Source: Bacillus mycoides (GTDB taxonomy: Bacteria > Bacillota > Bacilli > Bacillales > Bacillaceae_G). Taken from it: a DNA stretch of 64,000 nt. The stretch is from the NCBI RefSeq assembly GCF_001757995.1, contig NZ_LXLV01000035.1:62001-126000 (forward strand), read 5' to 3'. Shown piece after piece: positions 33,408 through 42,249 of the stretch. Both the position numbers and the translations under genes were made by a program. The first letter of the stretch is position 1, and each line of letters starts with the position of its first letter. The notes beneath the pieces were generated by a model. That model was not told the origin of the DNA and made no database searches. It saw only the letters and a program-made list of their open reading frames with translations.

Positions 33408-35483
33408 TTATTTTAATCCCTTAATTAAAGGCGATACTTCCCCGCTATAGAAAATCCATAAATCATGAAGCGACCTTGTACATCCGACATACAATAATTT
33501 CGCATCCTGTTTTGTATTTTTGTAATGTTCCTCATCAACGTCGATTAGAAGTACGGCATCAAATTCTAACCCTTTCGCCAAATATACAGGTACTACCGAA
33601 ATACCACCTTCATATTTGCTTTGATCTGCTTCAATGACATTAACAGTCAACCCTGCATTTGTTAACTTCTCATATATATCACGGCATTCATCATCTGTTC
33701 TTCCAATTACCGCGATTGTTTTCACATCTTCATTTTGCAAATGCTGTAATGTCTTTAAAACTTCAGTAAATTGGTCCTCTGCCCGAATTACTTTCACGTC
33801 TTCACCACTACGGAAAACTGGTGTAGCAAGCCCTACAGGAATCTCTGCATTTTCAATTATTTCATTCGCGAATTCAATAATTTCTTTTGTAGAGCGATAG
33901 CTTCTCGTCAATTCATAATAACCTGTTTCTTGGAATACTTCCTTAAAAGCATTCCAGTCTTCAATTCCTTGATAATCATAAATCGCTTGAGATAAATCAC
34001 CTAATATAGTGAAAGAATTACCTAGTGTAATTTCTTTTAATACATAAACTTGGAATGGTGAAAAATCTTGTGCTTCATCAATAACGACGTGATGGAACTT
34101 CTGTCCGATTTCAATTCCTGTTATGCGATGATGTATGTAAATTAAAGCTGGTAAGTCTTCTACATACACTTCTTTTTTACGACAATTCTTTTCTGTTTCT
34201 TGAACAAGCTCTTCAGGTAATACTTCGAGTATTTCTTTACTCTTCATCATTGAACTATACAGTGAAAGCGGGCTCATTTTCGGCCAAAAATTCATATATG
34301 TGTTCAATCTCTTTGTCGCTTCTTTTTTTAGTAGCTTTTTCTCGTTTGTTTCTCCAAATTTTTTCAGTTCAATTTCAATCCAGCGCTTCATTCTTCCGAT
34401 TAAACGTTCTCTTCTTTTCTTTAATGGATAGTGTTTATATTCAACCTGCATCCATTTTTTAACGTCTTCCACTGGAATAACTGCTTTATCCCATGCCTCA
34501 AAATCTTTTGTCGGTACTAATTCTTTTTCAAATTGAATCATTCTTTCTTCAATAACCGACTTGAATTTCAGCGTGCCTTTTAATTTACCGAGCATAACCT
34601 TTTTTTCATCGCGATTAATTGAAAAAGCTTCTTTCAATTTTTCTTCTGTCTGCTTCAGTTTCACCGAACCCTCTAACGTACGTAATGCCCAATCTGGAAA
34701 CGTTGTTTGACTAATATTTCCTACCCCTAACTCAGGAAGTACACTCGAAATATAGTCTAAAAACAAACTGTTTGGAGCGAATACGATCATTCTCTCCGCT
34801 TCAAGTTGTTCACGATATTCATAAATTAAAAAAGCAAGGCGATGTAAAGCGATTGTTGTTTTTCCGCTCCCTGCAACCCCTTGAATTAATAATGGTAAGT
34901 TTCTTTCCGCACGAATAATATCATTTTGCTCCGATTGTATAGTCGAAACGATGTCTTTTAATTTATTATCTTTATTCTCACCTAATCGATATAGAAGAAA
35001 ATCATCAGCGTGCGAGACATCTTCATTTCCTTTCACATATGTATCAACAACACGTTCTAGTTCTCTCTTTCGAATGGAAATGTTTCGCTTTAAATAAACA
35101 TCGCCTTCTACTAATCCGTCTGGTGAATGATAAAATGCTAATTCATCACCACCGGTAAATGAATAAAACATACTTGCGACAGGTGCACGCCAATCAATTA
35201 CAATTGGTTTCATCGTATCTTTATCTGAAACACCTACTTTACCGATGTAAATCGGCATAACTTCTTCCTTGCCATCCTCCTGAAAGTCTAATCTTCCAAA
35301 ATACGGCTCATGTACACCAATACGTAAGCTTTGTCTATTAGACTCCCTCATACTTTCAAGAATTTGCTCTTTAAAATCTTCTCCATAATAAACCGGAATT
35401 TTTTCAAGCTGTTCTAATTGATCATCCATCGTACTTAAAGTATCTTTCATTTTTTGTAACTCTTCTTCAAAAATGTTGTTCAT
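33408..35483 (-). CDS. HelD-type RNA polymerase recycling ATPase (UvrD/Rep-like)
   Basis: 691 residues. An N-terminal coiled-coil arm (FEEELQKMKDTLSTMDDQLE) enters the RNA polymerase secondary channel in HelD proteins. A superfamily-1 motor follows: Walker A QGVAGSGKTT (201-210), HVVIDEAQDFSPFQ, LGDLSQAIYDYQG, SYRSTKEI and VYLAKGLEFDAVLLID. HelD releases stalled RNA polymerase from DNA using ATP. The start at 35483 follows AGGAGGG; the frame is open to 35510. Confidence 0.88.
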   Translation of the reverse strand: MNNIFEEELQKMKDTLSTMDDQLEQLEKIPVYYGEDFKEQILESMRESNRQSLRIGVHEPYFGRLDFQEDGKEEVMPIYIGKVGVSDKDTMKPIVIDWRAPVASMFYSFTGGDELAFYHSPDGLVEGDVYLKRNISIRKRELERVVDTYVKGNEDVSHADDFLLYRLGENKDNKLKDIVSTIQSEQNDIIRAERNLPLLIQGVAGSGKTTIALHRLAFLIYEYREQLEAERMIVFAPNSLFLDYISSVLPELGVGNISQTTFPDWALRTLEGSVKLKQTEEKLKEAFSINRDEKKVMLGKLKGTLKFKSVIEERMIQFEKELVPTKDFEAWDKAVIPVEDVKKWMQVEYKHYPLKKRRERLIGRMKRWIEIELKKFGETNEKKLLKKEATKRLNTYMNFWPKMSPLSLYSSMMKSKEILEVLPEELVQETEKNCRKKEVYVEDLPALIYIHHRITGIEIGQKFHHVVIDEAQDFSPFQVYVLKEITLGNSFTILGDLSQAIYDYQGIEDWNAFKEVFQETGYYELTRSYRSTKEIIEFANEIIENAEIPVGLATPVFRSGEDVKVIRAEDQFTEVLKTLQHLQNEDVKTIAVIGRTDDECRDIYEKLTNAGLTVNVIEADQSKYEGGISVVPVYLAKGLEFDAVLLIDVDEEHYKNTKQDAKLLYVGCTRSLHDLWIFYSGEVSPLIKGLK

Positions 35484-35725
35484 TTGATGATTCCCTCCTG
35501 TCCGTTCCAATTTTTTCAGTCAAGATATAATTGTATTAAAAATCCATTCATAAAGTCAATAGTTTGATTGAGAATTTTCCGAAATAAAGAAAAATACAAA
35601 AAACTTTCCTCTTTATCTAAGATTTTGAAGTATCCTTAAAATAAAATTTTCTCTCTCTTTATTTTCTTCACTTCATAGATTGCTTACAAAAAATCTAGAT
35701 GGCACTGTATGTAAAAATAATCATT

Positions 35726-36013
35726 CTAGTTATCCGAATCATTCCACTGACGACTTATTTCTAGGCCATAATCCATATCGTAAACTTCTTTTATAGCTTT
35801 AACTTTTTCAAGACTTGCATCGCTAAATACAGGTTTATTTTCAAAAGAATGTAGAACGATTCTTTCAAGAAGTACGCCTAATGAAATATCATGGTATTCT
35901 GCCATCGCTTTCAAAACTTTTACCATTCTTTTTTCCATCCTAATTCCAGTTTGCACACGTTCAACTTTAATTTTTGTATTTTTTTCATTTATTTGTTCAT
36001 TATTTTGTTTCAT
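35726..36013 (-). CDS. Small ribbon-helix-helix-like DNA-binding protein
   Basis: 95 residues. After a polar N-terminus comes KVERVQTGIRMEKRMVKVLK then AMAEYHDISLGVLLERIVLHSFE, which fits a beta strand followed by two helices as in RHH/MetJ-Arc proteins. The C-terminus is acidic. The gene has a consensus sigma-A promoter with a 17+17-base perfect inverted repeat downstream of the -10. This supports a DNA-binding, self-repressing role. The family call is tentative. Confidence 0.65.
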   Translation of the reverse strand: MKQNNEQINEKNTKIKVERVQTGIRMEKRMVKVLKAMAEYHDISLGVLLERIVLHSFENKPVFSDASLEKVKAIKEVYDMDYGLEISRQWNDSDN

Positions 36014-36035
36014 AATTTCACATCCTTACCGTAAA

Positions 36036-36071
36036 AAATGATAACTTGTTACCTTGGTAACAAGTTATCAT
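36036..36071 (-). promoter_or_regulatory. Operator of the RHH-like gene (perfect inverted repeat)
   Basis: 17-base arms (AATGATAACTTGTTACC and its exact complement) are separated by TT. It overlaps the -10 by three bases and covers the start of transcription, so an occupied site would block the promoter. Confidence 0.75.
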
Positions 36072-36096
36072 TATAACAACGATGTATGTTTTGTCA
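36069..36096 (-). promoter_or_regulatory. Sigma-A promoter of the RHH-like gene
   Basis: On the minus strand TTGACA (36096-36091), 16 bases, TATAAT (36074-36069): both hexamers are consensus. Confidence 0.85.
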
Positions 36097-36247
36097 ATTG
36101 TGTCATTATATTATTGATTAAACATAATAGATTCTCGCCCTATTATTATTATCAAGATAATGTAAATTTGTATCCATATAACGAAAAAAACGCTATTCTT
36201 TTTATAGAAATATAAAAAAATGAGAATTTCAACTGAAAACACAATAA

Positions 36248-36281
36248 AAAGCAGATAATGAATTATTCCATTATCTGCTTT
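36248..36281 (-). terminator. Terminator of the gamma-glutamylcyclotransferase-like gene
   Basis: A 13-bp stem AAAGCAGATAATG/CATTATCTGCTTT with an 8-base loop and a T-run on the minus strand, 27 bases after the stop codon. Confidence 0.85.
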
Positions 36282-36307
36282 CCAATTTTTATCCCTAGCT
36301 GCTTTAA

Positions 36308-36688
36308 TTATACTTTTTGATACACGAGCCAATCCCCAGAATCAATGATTTTCTTTAACATCTCTATATCCTGAGCAACATACACATATGCATGTATTTC
36401 TTTATCAGCAAAATATACTGTTTGCGTTATCCGGTCATATAAATCAGTCTCTGCATTACCTGTATATTCTTCAAGTTCATCTAATTTTTGTAGAACATCA
36501 CTATTTACTTCATAAACTTCCCCATATACTTTTTCCTCGTTTGAACAAACCATTGCAGGATACCCTTCGTTTGTATCAAATAATTTGCCATACGTCCATG
36601 CTCCGTCTGCGATGCATGTTGCACCTTGCATATAATGAGCATTCGTTTGCTCTTTTCTTAACGTGCCATACACGAAAACATGATGCAT
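36308..36688 (-). CDS. Gamma-glutamylcyclotransferase-fold protein
   Basis: 126 residues. The fold signature is HHVFVYGTLRKEQTNAHYM, and the putative catalytic glutamate is in LDELEEYTG. The family releases 5-oxoproline from gamma-glutamyl amines or acts in related cyclotransfer; specificity cannot be read. RBS AAAAGGGG. It lies 27 bases downstream of recQ on the same strand. Confidence 0.85.
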   Translation of the reverse strand: MHHVFVYGTLRKEQTNAHYMQGATCIADGAWTYGKLFDTNEGYPAMVCSNEEKVYGEVYEVNSDVLQKLDELEEYTGNAETDLYDRITQTVYFADKEIHAYVYVAQDIEMLKKIIDSGDWLVYQKV

Positions 36689-36715
36689 ATGTCCCTATCC
36701 CCTTTTTATTGCTCT

Positions 36716-38833
36716 CTACTTTCTAATTTGTAAATATGCACGAATCATAAAGTAACTCACTTCACCTGGAAGCTGTTCTTTAATAGATTTCAAACCACCT
36801 TCTGCATTTTGTACGGCAGTTTCAATAAGAGCTTCATACTCTGTTGGAACAAAGCTTTGCCACTCTACTTCCATACCATCTTCAAAAGAGCGGATTAAGT
36901 GGTTTTCAATCGTTTGTCTTGATAGACCTCTATCTTTCGCAATCTCATTTAAATCAATGCCTTGTTTATACATTTCATATGTTTCTATATGAGAGTTCGC
37001 TGACGCTTTTCCTGATTTTTTACGCTCTGAAACAACTTCAGTCTTAATTGATTCAGCATAGTTTGGATTATCTTCAATGAAGTGCTGAACTGCTTGTAAG
37101 AAGTGAGAGCCATACTTCACAAGTTTGTGTTCTCCAATACCTTTTACAGTTAGGAGTTCGGAGTCACTTTGTGGCATTTTTGCACACATATCTTTTAACG
37201 TTTGGTCAGAGAAAATAACAAACGGTGGTACACCTTCTCCTTGCGCAATTTCTTTACGCACTTCACGAAGCACTTCAAATAAAGGATGATCTTGAACAAT
37301 TTGTCTCGTTTCTACTCGTTCTTTGCGTAAAACATTCACTTTACCAAGTAGTGCTTCTTTCCCTTTTCCCGTTACTTTTAATGTCGGATATGTACCATGT
37401 TCAACTGCAATTAACTCGTCTGAAATTAAAAACTCAATAAATTCACTGACTTCTTTTACACTACGATTTGATAGTAGTCCGTACGTTGGTAAAGTATGAA
37501 AATTGAATTCAATGACTTTCTTATTTTTCGATCCAGTTAATACTTGTGCAATCATTTGCTTTCCGAATCGTTGGTTCGTCCTAATCATACAAGATAGTAC
37601 CATTTGTGATTCTCTCGTCACATCGATACTTTCACGGTCGTCCGTACAATTACCGCAGCGGCCACAATCTTCCTTCGGCTCTTCTCCGAAGTATTGCAAA
37701 ATAAATGATTGTAAACATTGTTCTGTATGACAGTAATCGGTCATATTTTGGAGTTTTTCAAGTTCGTTTGAAAAACGTGATTCTCCAGTTGATTGATCGA
37801 TTAAAAAGCGTTGTACTTGCACATCTTGAGAAGAATATAACAAAATACATTCACTATCTAATCCGTCACGACCAGCACGTCCTGCCTCTTGATAGTAACT
37901 TTCCATATTTTTTGGAAGTTGATAATGAATAACGTAACGAATATTCGATTTATCAATCCCCATTCCAAACGCTGATGTCGCTACCATAACACTGATTTCA
38001 TCTCGTAAAAAGAGTTCTTGCTGTTCATTTCGATCATGATCACTCATACCAGCATGATATTTCGATACCGAAACTCCTGCTTTCCCTAAATCTTCATATA
38101 ACTGATCGACTACTTTTCTAGTAGCTGCATAAATAATCCCAGATTCTTTCTGATTTTGACGAATATAATCCGCTAAATACGCATTACGATCCTGTCCTTT
38201 AATTACTGAAAACGATAAGTTCTCACGCTCAAACGTTGTCATAATTGTATTTTCTTGATTAATTTCAAGCGTGTTACAAATATCATCACGTACTTGCGGC
38301 GTTGCTGTTGCTGTTAACGCTAATACGAGCGGTTTTTCTGGAAGATAGTCTAATATGCGATGTATATGTAAATAACTCGGACGGAAATCATGTCCCCACT
38401 GCGAAATACAATGCGCCTCATCAATCGCAATCATTGGAATTTTCATATCGATAAGTTGGTCAACAAACTCCATTGAATCAAGACGCTCAGGAGCCACATA
38501 AAGCAACTTGTAATGTCCTTGTTTCGCTAATTGAATTCTTTGATTTGCTTCTGTAATTGAAATAGAACTATTAATATACGTAGCAGAAATACCGTTTTGT
38601 ACTAATGTATCTACTTGATCTTTCATAAGTGAAATCAACGGTGATATTACTAACGTCGTTCCTTCAAATACTAATGCGGGAATTTGATAACAAATAGACT
38701 TACCACCGCCCGTAGGCATAATACAAACTGTATCTTTCCCATCTAATACATTTTTAATTGTTTCATCTTGTCCTCTTCGGAATGAAGAATAACCGAAATA
38801 AGACGCTAAAAGTTCTTGTGCTTTTGTAAACAA
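36716..38833 (-). CDS. recQ: ATP-dependent DNA helicase RecQ
   Basis: 705 residues. The superfamily-2 helicase core has MPTGGGKSICYQIP (Walker A), AIDEAHCISQWGHDFRP, TATATPQV and QEAGRAGRDGLDSECILLYS. The zinc-binding RQC domain includes CLQSFILQYF then DCGRCGNC. An HRDC domain (FEVLREVRKEIAQGEGVPPF) is followed by a C-terminal helix-turn-helix (GIDLNEIAKDRGLSRQTIENH). It unwinds 3'-5' in recombination and repair. An RBS cannot be identified clearly. Confidence 0.92.
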   Translation of the reverse strand: MFTKAQELLASYFGYSSFRRGQDETIKNVLDGKDTVCIMPTGGGKSICYQIPALVFEGTTLVISPLISLMKDQVDTLVQNGISATYINSSISITEANQRIQLAKQGHYKLLYVAPERLDSMEFVDQLIDMKIPMIAIDEAHCISQWGHDFRPSYLHIHRILDYLPEKPLVLALTATATPQVRDDICNTLEINQENTIMTTFERENLSFSVIKGQDRNAYLADYIRQNQKESGIIYAATRKVVDQLYEDLGKAGVSVSKYHAGMSDHDRNEQQELFLRDEISVMVATSAFGMGIDKSNIRYVIHYQLPKNMESYYQEAGRAGRDGLDSECILLYSSQDVQVQRFLIDQSTGESRFSNELEKLQNMTDYCHTEQCLQSFILQYFGEEPKEDCGRCGNCTDDRESIDVTRESQMVLSCMIRTNQRFGKQMIAQVLTGSKNKKVIEFNFHTLPTYGLLSNRSVKEVSEFIEFLISDELIAVEHGTYPTLKVTGKGKEALLGKVNVLRKERVETRQIVQDHPLFEVLREVRKEIAQGEGVPPFVIFSDQTLKDMCAKMPQSDSELLTVKGIGEHKLVKYGSHFLQAVQHFIEDNPNYAESIKTEVVSERKKSGKASANSHIETYEMYKQGIDLNEIAKDRGLSRQTIENHLIRSFEDGMEVEWQSFVPTEYEALIETAVQNAEGGLKSIKEQLPGEVSYFMIRAYLQIRK

Positions 38834-39301
38834 AAAAGAGTCACCTGCTTTTCTATATCTTTCATCTATTCCTATTATATCATCACTTATGCGTCATGAA
38901 AGTGCTGAATGAAAGAGTTATATATAACCTATGATCAAACTGATTCTCGTCATCCTTTTACATGCTCCACGTACAATTGTTAATAATTCTTGTAAAGCTG
39001 GAGAAATCTACTTGTTTTTGTGATATGCGATTTGTGAAGTTTTCGTTGCATACAAACTATTACCTGGATTCTTTAACAAAGCACTCTCTTTAAGCCTAAT
39101 AGCATGCTTTTTCATTATTCTAAGTTTCTCTTCGTTATGGATATTAATTAGTATCGGCGTTTTAGTTACTTTCTACGTTTTACAACATTTAAAACACAAA
39201 TCTAGTACACATGAAGATAGAATTTCAATATAAATATTCATTTTATTCGCCTTCCTAGAATACTACTAATCGTATACATGTGAATTTGAGGAGGTTAAAT
39301 T
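38834..39301. other. Gene-poor stretch with overlapping gene remnants on both strands
   Basis: On the minus strand, frame 39115-38918 reads MKKHAIRLKESALLKNPGNS then LYATKTSQIAYHKNK, a TAG, then ISPALQELLTIVRGACKR. The last part resembles the end of a LysR-type regulator with a Tyr codon turned to TAG. On the plus strand, frame 39024-39233 has no start and reads as two hydrophobic helices ending HLKHKSSTHEDRISI, like a transporter tail. Neither is a convincing gene. Confidence 0.35.
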
Positions 39302-39463
39302 ATGAAACGTAGTTACAATAGTTCCATCAAGCCTAAAGAGTCAAATAAACAACTCCAATTCTCTAATAATGATGCGTGGAAATATGAATCATTTTATAGG
39401 TATCAGCCCTTATTTTCTTATAGAAAGCTTATAAATTTCCTTTCTCAACTTTTTAAACGTTAA
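39302..39463 (+). CDS. Small basic protein of unknown function
   Basis: 53 residues, MKRSYNSSIKPKESNKQLQF to SYRKLINFLSQLFKR. ATG is preceded by GAGGAGGTTAAATT, one of the strongest RBSs in the window. That, more than homology, supports it. Hydrophilic and rich in Lys, Asn, Tyr and Ser; no signal peptide. Its terminator is probably at 39578. Confidence 0.6.
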   Translation: MKRSYNSSIKPKESNKQLQFSNNDAWKYESFYRYQPLFSYRKLINFLSQLFKR

Positions 39464-39577
39464 TACATGTGCCAAATATATATCATTCAAACAAATTTTC
39501 TCAACATATAACTTATAGACTTACTACAATACAGTTGTTACCATATATAATAATCTGTTAGATAAACCCCTTATGTT

Positions 39578-39599
39578 GACCTGCTTAAATTAGCAGGTC
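39578..39599 (+). terminator. Terminator hairpin
   Basis: GACCTGCT/AGCAGGTC stem with a 6-base loop followed by TTTTTTAT. Confidence 0.8.
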
Positions 39600-39774
39600 T
39601 TTTTTATACTTACATATTGCAATGTATCGTAGCCTGGCTGAAAAGTCTTTTCTCCATTTTAGAACCCTATTCCGCTCTCCACAAATGATTATAATTCCAA
39701 AAAGCAAAATATAAATCCGCTACATTCATACAAGCAATTCATTTTTTCTCAATACACAAAGTGAATTTCATTTG

Positions 39775-39867
39775 TTACTATGAAGGTACTCTAGATGAGT
39801 TTTTGCTCATCAACATTATCTAGTTAAAGGGATTTGCTACGGGAAGCAGATCCCTTTAACTTTATTA
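39775..39867 (+). ncRNA. Candidate small RNA 1 with intrinsic terminator
   Basis: No reading frame. A first hairpin combines CTAGAT (39791)/ATCTAG (39818) with inner GATGAG/CTCATC. A second is a 17-bp stem (39822-39838 with 39845-39861, one G-T pair), followed by TTTATT. The two share bases 39822-39823. A TACTAT -10-like hexamer lies just upstream. The 5' end is approximate. Confidence 0.45.
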
Positions 39868-39936
39868 AATAGTCTCTTTTTTATTTGGACACATTTACCA
39901 GGTTATTTTTTAAAAATTTTATGCTAATATTACGTA

Positions 39937-40006
39937 GTCGAGTCCGACATCTCGGCAATACCCTTTTGAGGTCCTGCAATTTCCCTTGCAGGACCTCTAT
40001 TATTTT
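39937..40006 (+). ncRNA. Candidate small RNA 2 with intrinsic terminator
   Basis: An extended -10 (TGCTAATAT, 39922-39930) precedes a predicted start near 39937. A small 5' hairpin (CCGA-CATC-TCGG) is followed by a 12-bp perfect stem (GAGGTCCTGCAA, 39968-39979, with 39986-39997) and TATTATTTT. There is no ORF. The gene at 40168 starts 160 bases further and has its own RBS. Confidence 0.5.
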
Positions 40007-40167
40007 AAAATCCTTTTGATTCATATATATCATAAATGTGTTTTTTATTCCCCTTCAACCTTTAACTTTCTCCTTTTCCAACTCTCAAAAAAACTCTTGG
40101 ACACGTAACTTAAAAATAACGTTTATCATATTGTGAGATATACATGTTCAAAGGAGTGTAACTATTT

Positions 40168-40791
40168 ATGTATACTTATTGGCAATCGTATTACTCCCCT
40201 TATCATATCACTAATGGAAACTTCGATTCATTTGTACGAAATTACCGAGTTAGTAAAAACGAAAACTTTCTAAAAGGATATATGCGTTCTTTATGGGAAC
40301 AACACGTCACTTGGACGCGATTAGCCATTATAGGCATCGTCTTTAACTTGCCAGACGTAAACGTTACTGTTGGACGTCTTCTACAAAATGCAACACACAT
40401 GGGCCTATCACTTGAACCATTCTACGGTGAAGATGCAGTAAAAAAATATAGTGCATTAATTAAAGACCACTTAGTAATTGCAGCTGATCTTGTTAAAGCC
40501 GCGAAAGCTGGTGATCAAAATGCAGCAGCCGCTATAGAAAAGAAGTGGTACGCTAATGGTGATGAAATTGTTGAGTTTCTAACCAGTATCAACCCATATA
40601 TAGAAAAAGAAGAATTTAGAAAAATGTTCTATGAGCATTTAGCGTTAACGAAAGCGGAAGCACTCGCCTTCCTAAATAAAGATTATGATGCCAGTGTAAA
40701 ACTATACGATAAAATTGAAAAAGAAGCATTAGAAATGGCCGACATGATAACAGACGCAATCGTAAAACAATTTCCGCAAGTATTTCAATAA
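40168..40791 (+). CDS. Conserved hypothetical protein, helical bundle
   Basis: 207 residues. The N-terminus is Tyr-rich (MYTYWQSYYSPYHITNGNF), followed by a predicted four-helix bundle (WEQHVTWTRLAIIGIVFNLP, LIKDHLVIAADLVKAAKAGD, FYEHLALTKAEALAFLNKDY). The scattered His and Glu/Asp residues could bind metal, but no known motif is complete. RBS AAAGGAGTG. Monocistronic with its own terminator. The function is not assigned. Confidence 0.7.
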   Translation: MYTYWQSYYSPYHITNGNFDSFVRNYRVSKNENFLKGYMRSLWEQHVTWTRLAIIGIVFNLPDVNVTVGRLLQNATHMGLSLEPFYGEDAVKKYSALIKDHLVIAADLVKAAKAGDQNAAAAIEKKWYANGDEIVEFLTSINPYIEKEEFRKMFYEHLALTKAEALAFLNKDYDASVKLYDKIEKEALEMADMITDAIVKQFPQVFQ

Positions 40792-40797
40792 TAATGG

Positions 40798-40819
40798 GCC
40801 GATTTGTCTTCAAATCGGC
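40798..40819 (+). terminator. Terminator
   Basis: GCCGATTTG/CAAATCGGC stem with a 4-base loop, then TTATTATTG. Confidence 0.85.
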
Positions 40820-40922
40820 TTATTATTGTTTCTATCTAGTTCACATTTTAGGCCTCTCCTCTTTACATTTAGCTTATATCGATATATTTTATTAATATCC
40901 GTTTTTTATAGGAGGAAATAGT

Positions 40923-41279
40923 TTGATTAACGCCATTGGTCTCGTATTTATCCTCACAAATAAACACGAGAAAAAGAAGAAAGTTTATCTGAATGAAAAA
41001 TTCGCATTAATAGACATTATTGATTCTAAAGAAGTATTTGATGATGAAGGTAACTCATTAGTAGAACTAACATGTAAATACAGCATATACTTAGATGAAA
41101 AATACTACTGTAAATCTCTCGATGATTATACCGGACAAGTATTCCCCTTCTTAAGCGCTAAAATAGGAAAAGGACTTCTTAGAAACTTAAATTATTACTT
41201 TTCTTACGTTGATGCCTATGATAAAAAACCACCTGTTAAAGAAATAAGACCGCTTATGAAACAAGTAACTAACAGATAA
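40923..41279 (+). CDS. Hypothetical protein
   Basis: 118 residues from a TTG start after GGAGGAAATAG. A short hydrophobic N-terminus (INAIGLVFILTNKHEKKKK) is followed by an acidic soluble region. No family is recognised. The strong RBS and intact frame make it a likely gene. Confidence 0.6.
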   Translation: MINAIGLVFILTNKHEKKKKVYLNEKFALIDIIDSKEVFDDEGNSLVELTCKYSIYLDEKYYCKSLDDYTGQVFPFLSAKIGKGLLRNLNYYFSYVDAYDKKPPVKEIRPLMKQVTNR

Positions 41280-41366
41280 CAATAATCATTCAAAAAGAAA
41301 GCATCTAATTTTTGATGTTTTCTTTTTTGAATCAAGACCTCGTTACCTTTCATCCTCTTCTAAATG

Positions 41367-41382
41367 TATGTACCCAGGCATA
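41367..41382 (+). promoter_or_regulatory. Imperfect PlcR-box-like palindrome
   Basis: TATGTACCCAGGCATA fits the B. cereus-group PlcR box TATGNANNNNTNCATA except G for T at one fixed position. It is centred about 40 bases before the start of the broken gene at 41416. Confidence 0.3.
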
Positions 41383-41415
41383 CTTTAAATTAAAAACATT
41401 GGAGGATTAGACTGA

Positions 41416-41868
41416 ATGAAATACTCAGAAACAATTGTTAGTAAACGGCTTCGAACACTAAAAATGTCTGGTATGTTTTTCATGCTAGTTTTAATCGCAT
41501 GGCTTGGATATACAAAATTACTTTATGAAAACGGATTTCTTCAAGAAAAGAAAAATTCAGTTGAAGTGATGAATACTAGCATTACAGGAGAAATTGAAAA
41601 CACTTTTCATGTAAACTTACAAGGTTATCGTAAAACGAGCCTTGATATCGTAATAGATGCAAGTAAAACCGATCCGAGCGAACTATCATTAATTGAGCTC
41701 ATCAATAAATCTTGTTGACGAGATTGCATAGGTGAACCCATAACATATGTGAACTCAAACAATGGTTATATCTTTTATAAGGAATCTAACGGAACTAATG
41801 TAACTATAAAGATTAAAAAGCAAGATACATGGGAAATTGTAAAAAAATCCGTTCAAAATGGAATCTAA
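41416..41868 (+). pseudogene. Membrane-anchored protein gene interrupted by an in-frame TGA
   Basis: Frame from ATG (RBS TTGGAGGA) gives an N-terminal membrane anchor (MSGMFFMLVLIAWLGYTKLL) and continues to ELINKSC, then TGA at 41716-41718. The same frame runs on for another 49 codons (RDCIGEPITYVNSNNGYIFY to IVKKSVQNGI) and ends in TAA at 41866. The continuation is protein-like, so a single-base change (probably from TGG or CGA) is likely. A shortened 100-residue product could still be made. Family unknown. Confidence 0.65.
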
Positions 41869-41884
41869 AAGATTCATACAAAAA

Positions 41885-41912
41885 AAAGAGTACTTACTTC
41901 TAAGTACTCTTT
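41885..41912. terminator. Bidirectional terminator
   Basis: A 12-bp perfect stem (AAAGAGTACTTA/TAAGTACTCTTT) with a CTTC loop between convergent genes. Confidence 0.88.
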
Positions 41913-41920
41913 CAAAAAAA

Positions 41921-42112
41921 TTACCACTTACGACATTTATCGTCATCATCATCATCACGTTTACGATTGCAATGGCATTCATCGCAATCACAATGACGTT
42001 TACGTTTACAACAGCAATCATCACAATCTCTACGTCTACATCTTCCAAACATTAAATCATCCCAAAATCTATTACAATCTCGGAAATGTCTACAACGACA
42101 ATTATTTCCCAT
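41921..42112 (-). CDS. Cys/Arg-rich small protein, possibly spore coat
   Basis: 63 residues, 13 of them Cys, with alternating Arg, Lys, Asp and His (CRRRDCDDCCCKRKRHCDCD) and a run of Asp near the end. A GGGGGG-type RBS precedes ATG and a good terminator follows, so it is probably expressed. The composition is like disulfide-cross-linked or metal-binding coat proteins; that role is inference. Confidence 0.6.
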   Translation of the reverse strand: MGNNCRCRHFRDCNRFWDDLMFGRCRRRDCDDCCCKRKRHCDCDECHCNRKRDDDDDDKCRKW

Positions 42113-42249
42113 GAATATGATTCCCCCCTAATACATAATAGAATTCCTCATATTCTATGTTTAAAAGGATGAAATGGCTTGTTTACTAGTCTAATTAAAA
42201 TGTATAAATGTGATGTAATTTGAATCAAGTACTAATTCATGCCTATATT

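Noticed and set aside
36111-36332. 73-residue hydrophobic frame on the minus strand
   Set aside because: It starts inside the previous gene, runs through that gene's terminator hairpin and has no RBS. The hydrophobic look follows from AT-rich sequence.
39024-39233. Small membrane protein on the plus strand
   Set aside because: No start codon in frame after the preceding stop and no RBS.
41713-41727. TGA in SC-TGA-RDC considered as selenocysteine
   Set aside because: No SECIS-like hairpin was seen and no selenocysteine machinery is in the window; a nonsense mutation is simpler.
41755-42048. 97-residue minus-strand frame rich in Val/Ile/Asn
   Set aside because: Shadow of the Cys/Arg-rich gene in another frame; repetitive codons explain it.
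41858-42055. 65-residue plus-strand frame rich in Ile/Thr
   Set aside because: Antisense of the Cys/Arg-rich gene, overlapping its terminator.
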